Origin: Coleophoma eucalyptorum | Lineage: Eukaryota > Ascomycota > Leotiomycetes > Helotiales > Dermateaceae | Direction: 5' to 3' | DNA: 64,000 nt | Assembly (NCBI GenBank): GCA_026120035.1 | Contig: JALRME010000004.1 | Coordinates: 558,001-622,000, forward strand | In this document: positions 9,609 to 19,568 of the stretch, piece by piece | Numbering within the stretch: the first letter of the stretch is position 1 | Layout of the letters: the number at the start of each line of letters is the position of its first letter | Made by a program: the position numbers and the translations under genes | Notes under the pieces: model-generated | The model's database searches: none | The model's input: only the letters and a program-made list of their open reading frames with translations | Told to the model about the DNA's origin: nothing

Positions 9609-10785
9609 TCATCTCACAGGATGCTGCCATTGCTGCCATGCAATCCACGCCTGGAACGCACTAAGACCAAGACTTAAAACAGCAAAAATAACTCCTGCAA
9701 TAGTTGCCATCATAACATATCGGGCCCCACTCTTCTTCTCAAACCACTTCTTCACACCTCTTGGAGCAGGGTTCGATTGTTCTTCATACAAATCTCCAAG
9801 CTCCGTAGTAAAATACTGATACGTGACTTCTTTCTCATCGGGATTGCAGATAGTGCTAAAGTCGTAGGAAATGATGTCCTCGTCGAAGCTGGAACTCGAT
9901 ATCAAAGAGCGAAGAAGTGCTTTTGATTTAGACTCGGTGAGTTGAAACAGAATGGTTTGTATGGAATCAAGGGTCTCGAGAGCCACTGCTCGTGGCAATG
10001 CGCCACTGCAAGAGTTTAGCATCCATAAGATATGTAAGTAATTAAATGCAGAGATTTACTAACAGATGTAGGGATTCTGATACAGATATGGATTGTGGCT
10101 CGTTCTTTGTTAGCTTTAATTGCTCCTTCAAAAACGCCGCATGGTGAAAGATCTTGACCACGGCCTTCTTGTGATCGAATTTCAGATGGCTCCTTATATC
10201 ATCGGTAGGTTCAAACGTGAGTCTGGATCGTCTTTTCAGTTTGAAGGCCCTCAGATTCTGTTTGATATGGATAATTCCTGGGTGTGGGTTTCGATGGAAA
10301 ATGCTTTTAACATAATTTGCAAAAGTAACATTATCTCGCCACGGCAACTGGTAATTGCCATCCTCGACAAGCACTGAATCTTGGCGAGATATAGAGCAAT
10401 TGACCATCAGCATAACCCGGACTCCGAGATCAACTGCTCGTTGCTGATCACTTCGCACAGGTCGGTCCCAAAATAGCTTCTCTACTAAATCGATTCTATT
10501 AGCATCAGGACTTGTCTTTAATTCCTTTATGATCGCAAATAATTCTTCATGCGACTCGAGGGCCGCCTTCTGGCCTTGCTTCAGATCAGATCTGTACGAC
10601 AATGTCTCTTCCTTATAAAAATCGAAGAATGGCTTTAGAATGGGTGATCGAAACCAAGCACAAGCTGGTGGGTTGCATTCTTTGCCGTTAAGACATTCTG
10701 TGCAAATTGACCAAGACCATAGGATTCGTGTCAGCTCCTGAAGCTGCGGCGTGGTGACTTTGGACAGAGGAAATTGTGATACCAT
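9609..10785 (-). CDS. Fungal protein of unknown function with C-terminal membrane helix
   Basis: Two exons, 10785-10064 and 10005-9609, joined by a GTTAGT...CAG intron, give an uninterrupted 372-residue protein. I chose ATG 10785 because the longer frame starts only with TTG. The body is hydrophilic with no domain I can name. The last 35 residues contain one strong hydrophobic helix (MMATIAGVIFAVLSLGLSAF) followed by a Trp-rich tail (AWIAWQQWQ), suggesting a tail-anchored or C-terminally anchored membrane protein. It is divergent from the trypsin-like gene at 11354, with about 570 bp between the starts, so a shared promoter region is possible. Its stop lies 46 bp from a solo LTR. Confidence 0.75.
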
Positions 10786-11353
10786 TGGGAATTTCAATCG
10801 AATCGGCGGCCTTGAGGAATGTTAAACAATACCGGACTGTCAGGACTTTAAGGCTGGAGGAGTGCGTTTAAAAGCTACGGTATGGAGCTTCAGTAAGGGG
10901 CAATTCCAAACTGCGCCCGAGAGCTTGCTCTCCAATGACCATCCATTTGCCGAATCTGAGTTCTGTTGAGGGCTTAGCGACAGCGCCTACATCTTCTCAT
11001 CTACCCTGTCGAAATTGAAGTATGTAATCTCTCTTATTGCTTAGTATATATACATACTTGGTGTGATATTTGTAAAGGCGGTTGGGGAATGTGTTTATCA
11101 TATGATTAGGAAGCTTATCAAGAGTCAAGCCTGACCTTTCTTGTTTCATTTTTCCAACATACCAGGCCAAACAGTATCCACAAAAGTATAACTCAAAAGG
11201 GCATGTGGCTTGGAGTGGTGTCGGGATATTTGGGGCTAAGCTGCTGTGCAAGCAGCTCAGCCCCAACGGACGAAGACACTGCGAATCCTGGATAAGAAGG
11301 CAAGATGTCGACTCAGGACCGGATTACATTTGCGATTGCGTATTATTTTCAAC
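10786..11353. promoter_or_regulatory. Intergenic region between two divergent genes
   Basis: About 570 bp between the start codons of the membrane protein and the trypsin-like gene. It must hold both promoters; no specific binding site can be supported. Confidence 0.35.
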
Positions 11354-13551
11354 ATGACCAATCTCCCCAAAACAACAAACATGAATACTAAGATGTGTTC
11401 TATGACTTCAGCAAAGGCTGCTGTTAGCGAAGACCTTTCGGAGCTGCGTGAGGCTCTGACAGCGCTACAGGTCGGAATAGCTTCCTCGCCCAAAACAGAA
11501 GTGCCCAAAACCTCAGCAATCAGAGTCCCTCAGGGTACCGATTCCGGTTACTCATCGAACAATCCATCGCAGGGAGCGACGCCAGATTCCAGCGCCAAAA
11601 CAATATTTGTAGAAGGTGTGATTGTACAAAGATGGAATGTTCTAGGATCAAAGAAGATCAAGCTTCAATTATTTGATGATATTCTGAAGCCTCAGCCAAC
11701 TCAAGAACGTTTCAATAATTTGAAAGCAGAATATACCAAACCCCTCTTTGAATTTCTTAGAGAGTCGCCCAAACCTATAAACAAAATTCGAAATATTGCT
11801 ATGACCTTGGAAGTTTTAGGACAAGACAGGGAGAATGCCACGCCTTGGGTCCTAATTCAATGCCGCAAATCTATTGCAAAGAAAGTCAGAAGCTTTTTCA
11901 AGCAGAGCAACGTTGAATCAGATTTCAAACCTTCCGAGCCCACACTATATGCTCCGTATTTACCCATACTTGTCCATGAAGAGTCTCTTGAATTGGCTGT
12001 ACGATCTGACGATGTTTTCAATCCTTCGTCGTCCGAAGACTCTAGCATATTCACTGGCATGGCGGTCTATACTAATCGGTTTTTAACGGTGGATACTCTA
12101 TGCGGCTCGGAAATCCAGGCTGAAATCAATGGAACAAACCGTAAAGCAACAATTGGAGGCCTTGTGTCAGTAGTAAGCAAAGACGGGCACGAGTCTTTAT
12201 TTGCCCTTACTGCTGGCCATTTTATTGACGCTAATCAATACGATGAGGATGAGTATGAGGATGAGGAGGACGACGATGCCGATTCCTCGGATGACGAATA
12301 CTCATACGAACTCGATCCAGACCCCCTCCCCAACCAGTCCTTGTCGTCAAAGCAAAACTCCAGTAATATGAAAGAACACTATGAATTAGAGCAATATGAA
12401 CAACCACCTTGGCATGGCTCTAAACTGGGTCATATCTACAAAGCCTCCCAAGATGATCTGCGAGACCGTCCAAATCTTGACTGGGCTTTGATTGCAATCG
12501 ACAATGCTTGGTTCTACTTACCGAATATTATTAAGTCGAAGGAAGTGGCATTAGCATCTTCAGATCTTACGAGTAACGGACAGGAAATAAAAGTTACTAT
12601 TACTGCAGCTGGAGGTCGGGCTCTCTCTGGCTGTCTGTCACGAGAGTGGTCATATCTAACTTTGGCACCGGGTAATTCAATGGTTAGATCGCACCTACTA
12701 AGATTTGATAGCAACCAAGGTAAGAAATTTCAATCTCGACAGACTTCAAATTTCTAACCTCTCAATTGACAGTTTTGAACAAAGGCGATAGTGGCGCATG
12801 GGTTACTGACAACAAGACCAATGAAGTATATGGGCACGTGGTAGCCTTTGATGCTTTCGGAAGGGCTTATGTGATCCCAATGAATGATATATTCAGTGAT
12901 ATAACAACAAGGCTCTCTTTGTCTAACATCAGACTCCCATTCAAAAACGAAATATTGAGCATTCGAGCTGGATGGGGAAAGAAATTTCCAACGTCTAACG
13001 AGCCAGCCGAGAACACCCTATTTGGGCCAAAGCCTCAATTTCCTCGAGCTTGGTTGTCTCATAAACTTCCTCAACCACCTTCAGTACTTCCATTACAGTT
13101 ACCAGACGAGCTTGAAGTATTTAAGAGATATCTATCGCACCCAGTATCTCGAGAGTCCTCTCTTAGAGGAATGTCGGTACTTAACTCTTCAACAACACAG
13201 GCCTCTTCCTGCCCAAATATAAATCTACATTCTCATGATACTGGTCCATTAACTTCTCAGATGAGCAGACCAGATCCAAGCACAAATGTAGGGCAAGGTC
13301 CTCGCAACTGGACGTACAATGAATACCCAGAGGTGGCTCAAAGCCTTGATTCTATTGCCCCAAGCTTCAGGACTTACCGTCCACAAAGATCTGGTAGAGA
13401 CTCGGGTTACGTCTCCACAAACAGTAGCCCACCTTCCGACCCTGCTGCCTATGTACTTGGCTCGTCGACAGCAAAAGCAGCTACCAATTTCTACAGTCCC
13501 GGCATCTCCAGAGCATACCCGGGTTCTGTACCACAGGACGATATCCTATGA
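11354..13551 (+). CDS. Trypsin-like serine protease domain protein
   Basis: Two exons (11354-12719 and 12773-13551) joined by a 53-bp GT-AG intron give about 714 residues from ATG 11354; the frame extends upstream only through a GTG. The middle resembles a chymotrypsin-fold protease: His289 in FALTAGHFI, Asp376 in LDWALIAID and Ser462 in KGDSGAWV fit a His-Asp-Ser triad, followed by EVYGHVVAFDAFGRAYVIPM. Between His and Asp is a strongly acidic insert (residues about 294-320, almost all Asp, Glu, Ser and Tyr). The N-terminal 110 and C-terminal 170 residues are low-complexity and rich in Ser, Pro and Thr. No signal peptide is seen, so it is probably intracellular. Similar hypothetical proteins are known in moulds, but their substrates are not. 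A regulatory or immune-signalling role would be inference. Confidence 0.75.
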
Positions 13552-14045
13552 CCATGAATAAGATAGTAATTATATAGCAGATCATAGAAGAGAGTAAAAT
13601 TTAGCCAATTAATACTGGAATCCAGATCTTTATCTTCCAGTGTCGCAGTTTCGTTATGTACGATAATGCACTTCGATAATACCTGTTGCGCAATCTGGTT
13701 CTGCAAGAAATTATGCTTCAGGCTGAGAGCTTGATACCGGAGTAACATGAGCCTATTCTATGCAATCGGTATTCCTTCAACCGTCGCTTCTGTACTCTCG
13801 CAGCTATGGCCAATTACTGCTACAGTGAAGGTTTCCTCGCTCTTACTGGCTAGATCCGGATAGCTGAATGCGGCAGCTGTTCTGGTGGGTGTGCAGCGGC
13901 GGATCTGCGGCTTCCCCTGAAAAGTTCCCCTTCTTTCTTCCACCGCGCCACCTTCGATCTTCTACAAATAAAGCAGAAATTTCTATTATTTTTTGCTTTC
14001 ATCAACTGTTTTATGATAACTGAGTCGATTTGCTCCTAGCATTTG
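13552..14045. other. Intergenic stretch between protease gene and NLR-type remnant
   Basis: No supported gene. The minus strand has a short open frame at 13758-13943 without recognisable features. Confidence 0.4.
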
Positions 14046-14114
14046 ATGGAGATTATTGGTGCTGTGTCTAGCGTTGCTGGCATTGCCAGCCTCGTCGGAC
14101 AATCTCTAAGCTGA
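14046..14114 (+). pseudogene. Remnant of a fungal NLR/STAND N-terminal leader
   Basis: ATG followed by MEIIGAVSSVAGIASLVGQS and then a stop at 14112-14114. This hydrophobic Val/Ile/Ala/Ser-rich start is typical of the first helix of fungal N-terminal domains on NACHT or ankyrin proteins, and downstream bases still suggest LIDEID. Nothing further is readable, so only a gene fragment remains. Confidence 0.4.
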
Positions 14115-14468
14115 TTGACGAAATTGATCGTATTTCTGGGCATAATGCTCGTAAATGTAAACAACACCAAGAGTCAATTAGTATAGAATAGTTACGATTT
14201 TTTGGTAGAATTACAAAATGTAGGTGTTATGACGGTATCAGTTTTTGGTCTGTTGGGGTGGTCAACTCGCTTGGGTGATCCACTGGATTGGGAAATACGT
14301 TATAATAACCACTTTTAAAAACAATACTTATTCTATATCAATTGGATCCTAAGCTTGCTCGTATGTACGAGCATTACGTCTAATACGATTACATAAGCTA
14401 TAGTATCGTCACCGTCCTTTTGAGTCCTCGGGCTGTATAGCTTTATTTCTTTTGCCTTATTTAGTTTG
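14115..14468. other. AT-rich stretch between NLR-type remnant and LTR fragment
   Basis: No recognisable gene; a short minus-strand open frame (14333-14518) has no identifiable domain. Confidence 0.35.
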
Positions 14469-14621
14469 TGTAAGGACACAGGTTTGATCAAAGGCAGGAT
14501 AGAGGTGTTTGGGAGCACAATAACTTTATATTGACTGAATCCTATAGGTCTCGTACGAAGGACACAAAAAAGATAAAGAAGAAACAGAAGAAAGAAACCT
14601 ATTCCAATGACATGTCCCCAT
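14469..14621 (+). repeat. Truncated LTR, family 1
   Basis: Near-identical to the first half of the LTR at 3932-4219, from TGTAAGGACACAGG to CATGTCCCC. The match stops exactly where a tRNA-Pro-like 3' half begins, so the LTR was cut at this junction. Confidence 0.75.
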
Positions 14622-14657
14622 TGTAAGAGGTCTCCGGTTCGATCCCAGATTGGGCCC
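14622..14657 (+). pseudogene. tRNA-Pro 3'-half fragment
   Basis: TGTAAGAGGTCTCCGGTTCG followed by ATCCCAGATTGGGCCC corresponds to the 3' anticodon-stem strand, variable loop, T arm and acceptor strand of the tRNA-Pro at 59268, with two changes. The 5' half is absent and LTR sequence takes its place. Confidence 0.7.
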
Positions 14658-14760
14658 TCGAGTCTCGAATACTTTTGCCAGTGCCGCGTTTCTAGTCTCC
14701 TATTTTTCGTAAAATTGTTTCCTATCTCATTCTGTTGTCCTTTCTAAACATGTATCTTAC

Positions 14761-15068
14761 TATTGGAATATCGTTATATCACCTACACGTGATCACAACA
14801 TTATCATACGGTATATATGTAGGGGTATATCACAATACCCTTACATATACATATATTTGGAATATCGACGTACCATACGTATGTGCATGTACGTGCAAGG
14901 AGGCAATTACATGTACAGTACTACATATCGCAGGGAGGTTGGATCAATACCCTATGGGGTACTTATACGACCTCCATAACGCTCACTTATAAGGATCATC
15001 TATGTTTTACCTTACCATTTTGACCTGTCTATTGCAGTTGAAATAAGAGGTTTATAGATCAACCAACA
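14761..15068 (+). repeat. Solo LTR, family 2, copy 2 (TSD CTTAC)
   Basis: Starts TATTGGAATATCG (second base changed from the family TGTTGG) and ends ATCAACCAACA. It is flanked by exact CTTAC duplications at 14756-14760 and 15069-15073. It contains the family hairpin at 14934-14975. Confidence 0.85.
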
Positions 15069-15302
15069 CTTACCTATCACCCTCTTTTTGAATCACCGTT
15101 TTCGGGTTATCGCTTCTACGGTGAACGTTTTTTTTTTCGGCTACCGTAGCGAACCGCATAAAAGACATAAGTTACGCATAAAACTAGCATAAATCTCGTA
15201 ACCGTCTACATGTCATTCTTCCATAAACCCTCTCGTAGGCGGTCAGTAAACAGGAATGCACACTGAAAACTAGCTTCGAGATATATAGTATAGTAGGAGG
15301 TA

Positions 15303-15640
15303 TAAATATGGCATTGGCAATCAGTTCTACGCTTCAGATGATCACCAAACAACTAGGACTTCCTATCTTTCCAACAATAGTATGTAGAATTCATGTTCTC
15401 TATATGAATGCTTTGTCAAGCTCGGAACAATAAAATAGAAGCGCCTTATGATTGATATAATAGCTCTCCATCAGCCACCATATGAACGACGAGAACTATT
15501 TGAGATTACGCTGGATCAATGGCCAAGATAACCCAGCAGATGCTATAACCAAGCCAAACCCAAAAAAGGCACTAGGAACCTTTATCGATACGAATGAACT
15601 CGTAGTACGAATAGAGGGTTGGGTAAGGAAAGGCGAATGA
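15303..15640 (+). pseudogene. Ty1/Copia RNase H C-terminal fragment
   Basis: End of a Copia polyprotein: LAISSTLQMITKQLGLP, then in another frame SLYECFVKLGTIK, a TAG stop, KRLMIDIIAL, YERRELFEI and LRWINGQDNPADAITKPNP, closing with RIEGWVRKGE and TGA at 15638-15640. One frameshift near 15390 and one in-frame stop make it non-functional. The family-2 LTR follows 80 bp downstream. This may be its 3' LTR, but that LTR has its own flanking duplication. Confidence 0.8.
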
Positions 15641-15720
15641 TGTAGGGCACATGAGGGAGTGGATAGGTTGGTGAGACTTAGAGAACTCAGTGCTCTTGCT
15701 TTGCACTTTTTAATGTATAT

Positions 15721-16026
15721 TGTTGGAATATCGTTATATCACCTGCACGTGTTTGGAACATCGTTACACGGCATGCATGTAGGGGTTTATTGCCATAGCA
15801 CCTACACATGCATACATTTGGAATATCGTTACACCACATGCGTGTGACTGTGTGTGCTCGGATGCAAACACCATGATTGTATTGCAACGGAGGTCGAATC
15901 GATACTCAATAGGAGTATTTATATGACCTCCATCACACTCACTCAGAAGAATCATCTACATTTTTTACCTTACGATTTTGACCTGTCTATTACAGTTGAA
16001 ATAAGAGGTATATAGATCAACCAACA
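15721..16026 (+). repeat. LTR, family 2, copy 3 (TSD TATAT)
   Basis: Starts TGTTGGAATATCG and ends ATCAACCAACA, flanked by TATAT at 15716-15720 and 16027-16031. It contains the family hairpin at 15889-15931. The Copia RNase H fragment just upstream suggests the family belongs to Ty1/Copia. The duplication is AT-only and could be a coincidence if this is a 3' LTR. Confidence 0.82.
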
Positions 16027-16094
16027 TATATAAAGGAATATCCAGAATAATTATTGTCGTTATACAGTTCTTAAAACATTACTGTAATCTCCAA

Positions 16095-16475
16095 TGAGGA
16101 GATGCCCATTCATCTAGAATAGTTGGCGATGATTCAGCCCCAGCTCCTGCAACAAGCGAGACGCATAGCATGATTTGTGAATAGAGTGCCTCGTCATGAA
16201 TAGCTTTTCAACAATACTCATATCCAAGTGCAAGGACGCCCTTGCCATTGTTGTCTCGGACGTTTATATTAGCTTTATTTTTCAACAGAAACTTCGTCGC
16301 CTCTCGACAGCCATGCCGCACGGCAAGTTGAATCAGTAGTAGCCATGATTCAGAGTTGGTTGAGGGGCAAGGACGGTCGAGGCGTACCCCAGCGTCCGCT
16401 CACGTTCTTCGGTAGGCCCAGGGTTGATCTTGCGGGCCAAGTGCAAAAAGTCGTGTTGGTTGATTTGTAATGCCT
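16095..16475 (-). pseudogene. Ankyrin-repeat gene fragment
   Basis: The minus strand encodes DFLHLARKINPGPTEERE and, in a shifted frame, LAVRHGCREATKFLLKNKAN then INVRDNNGKGVLALG, which has the ankyrin spacing (helix pair, then NxxDxxGxTxL-like loop). Frames change near 16340 and stops follow, and no start or end is recognisable. It is a piece of a larger repeat protein of the kind common in fungal NLR-like families. Confidence 0.55.
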
Positions 16476-16489
16476 GAGGCTGTATTCCT

Positions 16490-17947
16490 ATTTAGGTAAG
16501 GTAAGGAAGTTCACCTTATACACGGCGCGTCACTCTGGCAGGGCCTTTTATCAATTCTGAGGCACTATATCATACTCTGTATACAAGAAAGTCCTTTTAT
16601 AAAAATTGAACAAATCAACATCTTGATTTCCTTGCCGATGGCTAAGCATGTATTTGACGTTATCGCCAGCCTTAAAGCTGTGTGCAAAATGTCGCGTATG
16701 AATTCAGAATACAGAGTACTGTAGCAGTATCGCGTCCTCACGAGTCACCACAGTGGCTCTGGTTTATAACAGGGCTGCGCTTGGGCCGGGGCACCATTGG
16801 CTGTAAATTGCATTGTACACCTCCCTCCAATCGTCGAACCACTCCATCGGTCTAAAATACCTGCCTAATTTGTGTTAAAGCCTTAGTGACTACTGACTAA
16901 GGTACCGATCTACTGTACCGGTAGAAGTGCAAAAAGTCGTGCGCGGTATATGTTAACTTATGGTAGCAGCTTATTCTAGGCTTCAATATTTACCGACCTT
17001 GGCTTTGCTTGCTTGGCATTACTCCAATATTAGTGTTCGCGACTTCTTGCACTTGGAATCTCCAGCATCGCTGATATATGCTACTCTAGTAAGCTATGTT
17101 TTTTTTTTTTCTTATTTCGCAAATTGGCAATGATGTCTCGAACTCTCTGCCTGTGACCTTTCGTAAAGGGATATCACTGTGACGAGAAGGCATCAAAAGC
17201 CAAAGGGCACTGAACCGTTAACCACTTGGGCAAGATAATTGATCCTAAAACTCTAGTATAGACTTTCACCCAAGTGGCAGAATCATGAGGTGAACTCACA
17301 AGCCTTCCTTCGATTAAGTTCACGGCGCGCTAAATATAACGCAAAGATAGCTTTTAGCAGGGCGCAGTCACTTCACAAAATTTGCATATACGGTTCCGCC
17401 CAGTTAGTTTCACCCTGCCGTGCGGTCGACACCTTAGCATGGACGATAGCGGCGGTGTTGAGCTAGAAATTGTAAGACAGCATACCCCCAAGTGAGAAAG
17501 TACATCTTAGCCTCTAGCTTAGTTTTACGCTCTTAATTACATCACTTTTATGCCGCATAGTCACCACCGCAATACTGACTCTTTCGGCGGCACAAAGCAG
17601 TCGCGCGTCACGAATAAAAATAAGGCTTGCATAACGAACCCATAAGCAATAAATCAAAGACTCTTCATCTAAGCCTTCTCCTTGCTACAAGTGCTTTGAC
17701 GTACGTGAACCCTCTTCGCACATGTATCTTTGAGGCTAAATCAAAGTTCGTTGATGACGGCTATGACGCCGAGGCTTCAAACCTGAGCCTCCACTACTTG
17801 AGCACCACCAGAATAGCATGGTTGTGGGAAAGCCCGAATGCTCACAACAATGCAGGTTGATAAAGAGGAACGCAACCCCATATAGCGATCCTTCACCATG
17901 CCTTAATAATCCAGCTTAATTCTGTCTACGCCCGCTGCAAAATCACG
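16490..17947. other. Intergenic stretch with a duplicated 17-mer
   Basis: No intact gene. The 17-mer AAGTGCAAAAAGTCGTG occurs at 16925-16941 and also in the ankyrin fragment (16439-16455); a near-complement CGACTTCTTGCACTT is at about 17041. A T-run lies near 17100-17111. The last few hundred bases presumably hold the promoter of the next gene. Confidence 0.4.
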
Positions 17948-18996
17948 ATGAAGACCCCGAGCCCGTACCTCATGACATGCACACCAGAGCAAGACGGAGC
18001 ATCTATATCAATTGTATTCAGCAAGACAACGGCAATTCATAAAGTACCGAACTGTCCGGAGTGGCTCATGCGAATCGCAGAGGCATCTGCTCCGAGCTTT
18101 ACCCGTCACTGGGGCGTTCGTGTTGGTGGTGAGACCTGGGAGCTTTTAAAAAACCCACACAATCCAAGTTTTGTGGATTACCGCCGGAATAGCTGGGAAA
18201 AGTGTAGAGCAAGATATGGCGATGAGATCTGCATGGGTCGAACAACATCGACGCCCGAGGAGGTTACGGGATTGGGTATGCTTGGTCTGCTTCGTCCATG
18301 ATTGAAATTTTGCTCGCTAACCAAAGTCTAGCTGAGGAACTGATCGAAGCCTCAAGCCATTATGAACTTTTGGGAAACAATTGCCAAGCGTTTGCCCACA
18401 GTCTTGCCGCCGTGATCCCCAAGACAGCATCGCTCATGACGACCCAACATCCCACCATCCCTCAGAAAGTCACAACCGCTTTCCGGGAGTTTGCCGAATC
18501 TTTCGCCTGGATCAAATGCGACGGCAAGCCACCGATGCAGATACGAGATGTATGGAGAAAAGCTCAAGCGCTGTTACGCACTCTTGTGTACGTAGTGGCT
18601 AGGGTAGGAGTTGGGCTTCTCAGAAATCTTATTGATGATGTGATGAATTGGCTGGTCAATAATTGTGCTTCAGCACAGGCGTGGATGGTAGAGCTTGCAC
18701 AGCCATTATTACAACAGGGGTGGGTACTGCTGTGCAATGGTACCTCCTTACTAAGGGGACTCTCTACAAATTTATATGTGTCATTTTCGGAGGTGACATT
18801 CAAAGGTGTGATATCTTTCCTTGCCCCAGTTACGGCTAATCCCTGGACGGTTGGAGCCATAGCCGCTGGCGTGTTGACTGCAAGTATCTATTTCGCCTGG
18901 AGGTGGTCAAGAACGACAACGGCCGAATTGATTGATGAGAAGCTGATGGATGTGGCTCTGAGAAGCATCACAAACCAGAGAAGTTCTACCGGGTAA
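17948..18996 (+). CDS. PPPDE/LRAT-like putative cysteine hydrolase with membrane tail
   Basis: Two exons, 17948-18275 and 18332-18996, joined by a 56-bp intron (GTATGC...CTAAC...TCTAG). Unspliced, the gene looks like two open frames overlapping at ATGA. The product is about 330 residues. RHWGVRVGGETWELL carries the conserved His, and ELLGNNCQAFAHSL the conserved Cys of circularly permuted papain-like PPPDE/LRAT/NlpC-P60 relatives. These families cut isopeptide or thioester bonds or move acyl groups; the exact reaction is unknown here. The C-terminal half has a hydrophobic helix (NPWTVGAIAAGVLTASIYFA) followed by basic residues, suggesting membrane attachment. A possible GTAACT donor at the stop leaves room for another 3' exon. 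It is intact amid decayed repeats. Confidence 0.7.
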
Positions 18997-19262
18997 CTAT
19001 TATCCACTAACATCGTACCTTAAGATCACAGGCTAATGAAGCAATACAGGTTGATACGACGTATGGTAGTGGGATACCCTATTGAAAACGTACAGGAGCA
19101 GGACGTAATCGCGGAAACTGTAGCCCGAAAAAGAGGAAACCATTCTGCGAGGATTATCACATTCCTTTGATATTGAATATGGTGTAGTGAAAATTAATCG
19201 CTCTTCTTACAATGTACCATTCGGTAGTGTCACTCTAGGAAATGGATATAAGTGAATATTAC

Positions 19263-19563
19263 TGTCGGTATATCATTATTGGATCTCGATCTCGACCTCG
19301 ATCGAACACTCGTTCGTACTTACTACAAACACCACCTGTTTGTAATTACGTAGTACTACGAACAAGAGGTCGGATCGATGCCTACATTACGTAGCATTAC
19401 GAACGGAGGTTGAATCGATACCTATTCTGGTTGTTCTACAAACAGATGAAGGTATTGATAAGACCTCCATCACACTCACTTAGAACAGAAAAAAACAGAC
19501 ACGCATTTTACCTCACGCATTTTGACTGTTATTGATACAGCTGAAATAAGAGGTATTCCAACA
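19263..19563 (+). repeat. Solo LTR, family 2, copy 4 (TSD ATTAC)
   Basis: Starts TGTCGGTATATC and ends AGGTATTCCAACA, with exact ATTAC duplications at 19258-19262 and 19564-19568. The 5' half is much diverged and rich in short palindromes, but the hairpin (19405-19468) and the CACACTCACTTAGAA block remain. Confidence 0.82.
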
Positions 19564-19568
19564 ATTAC

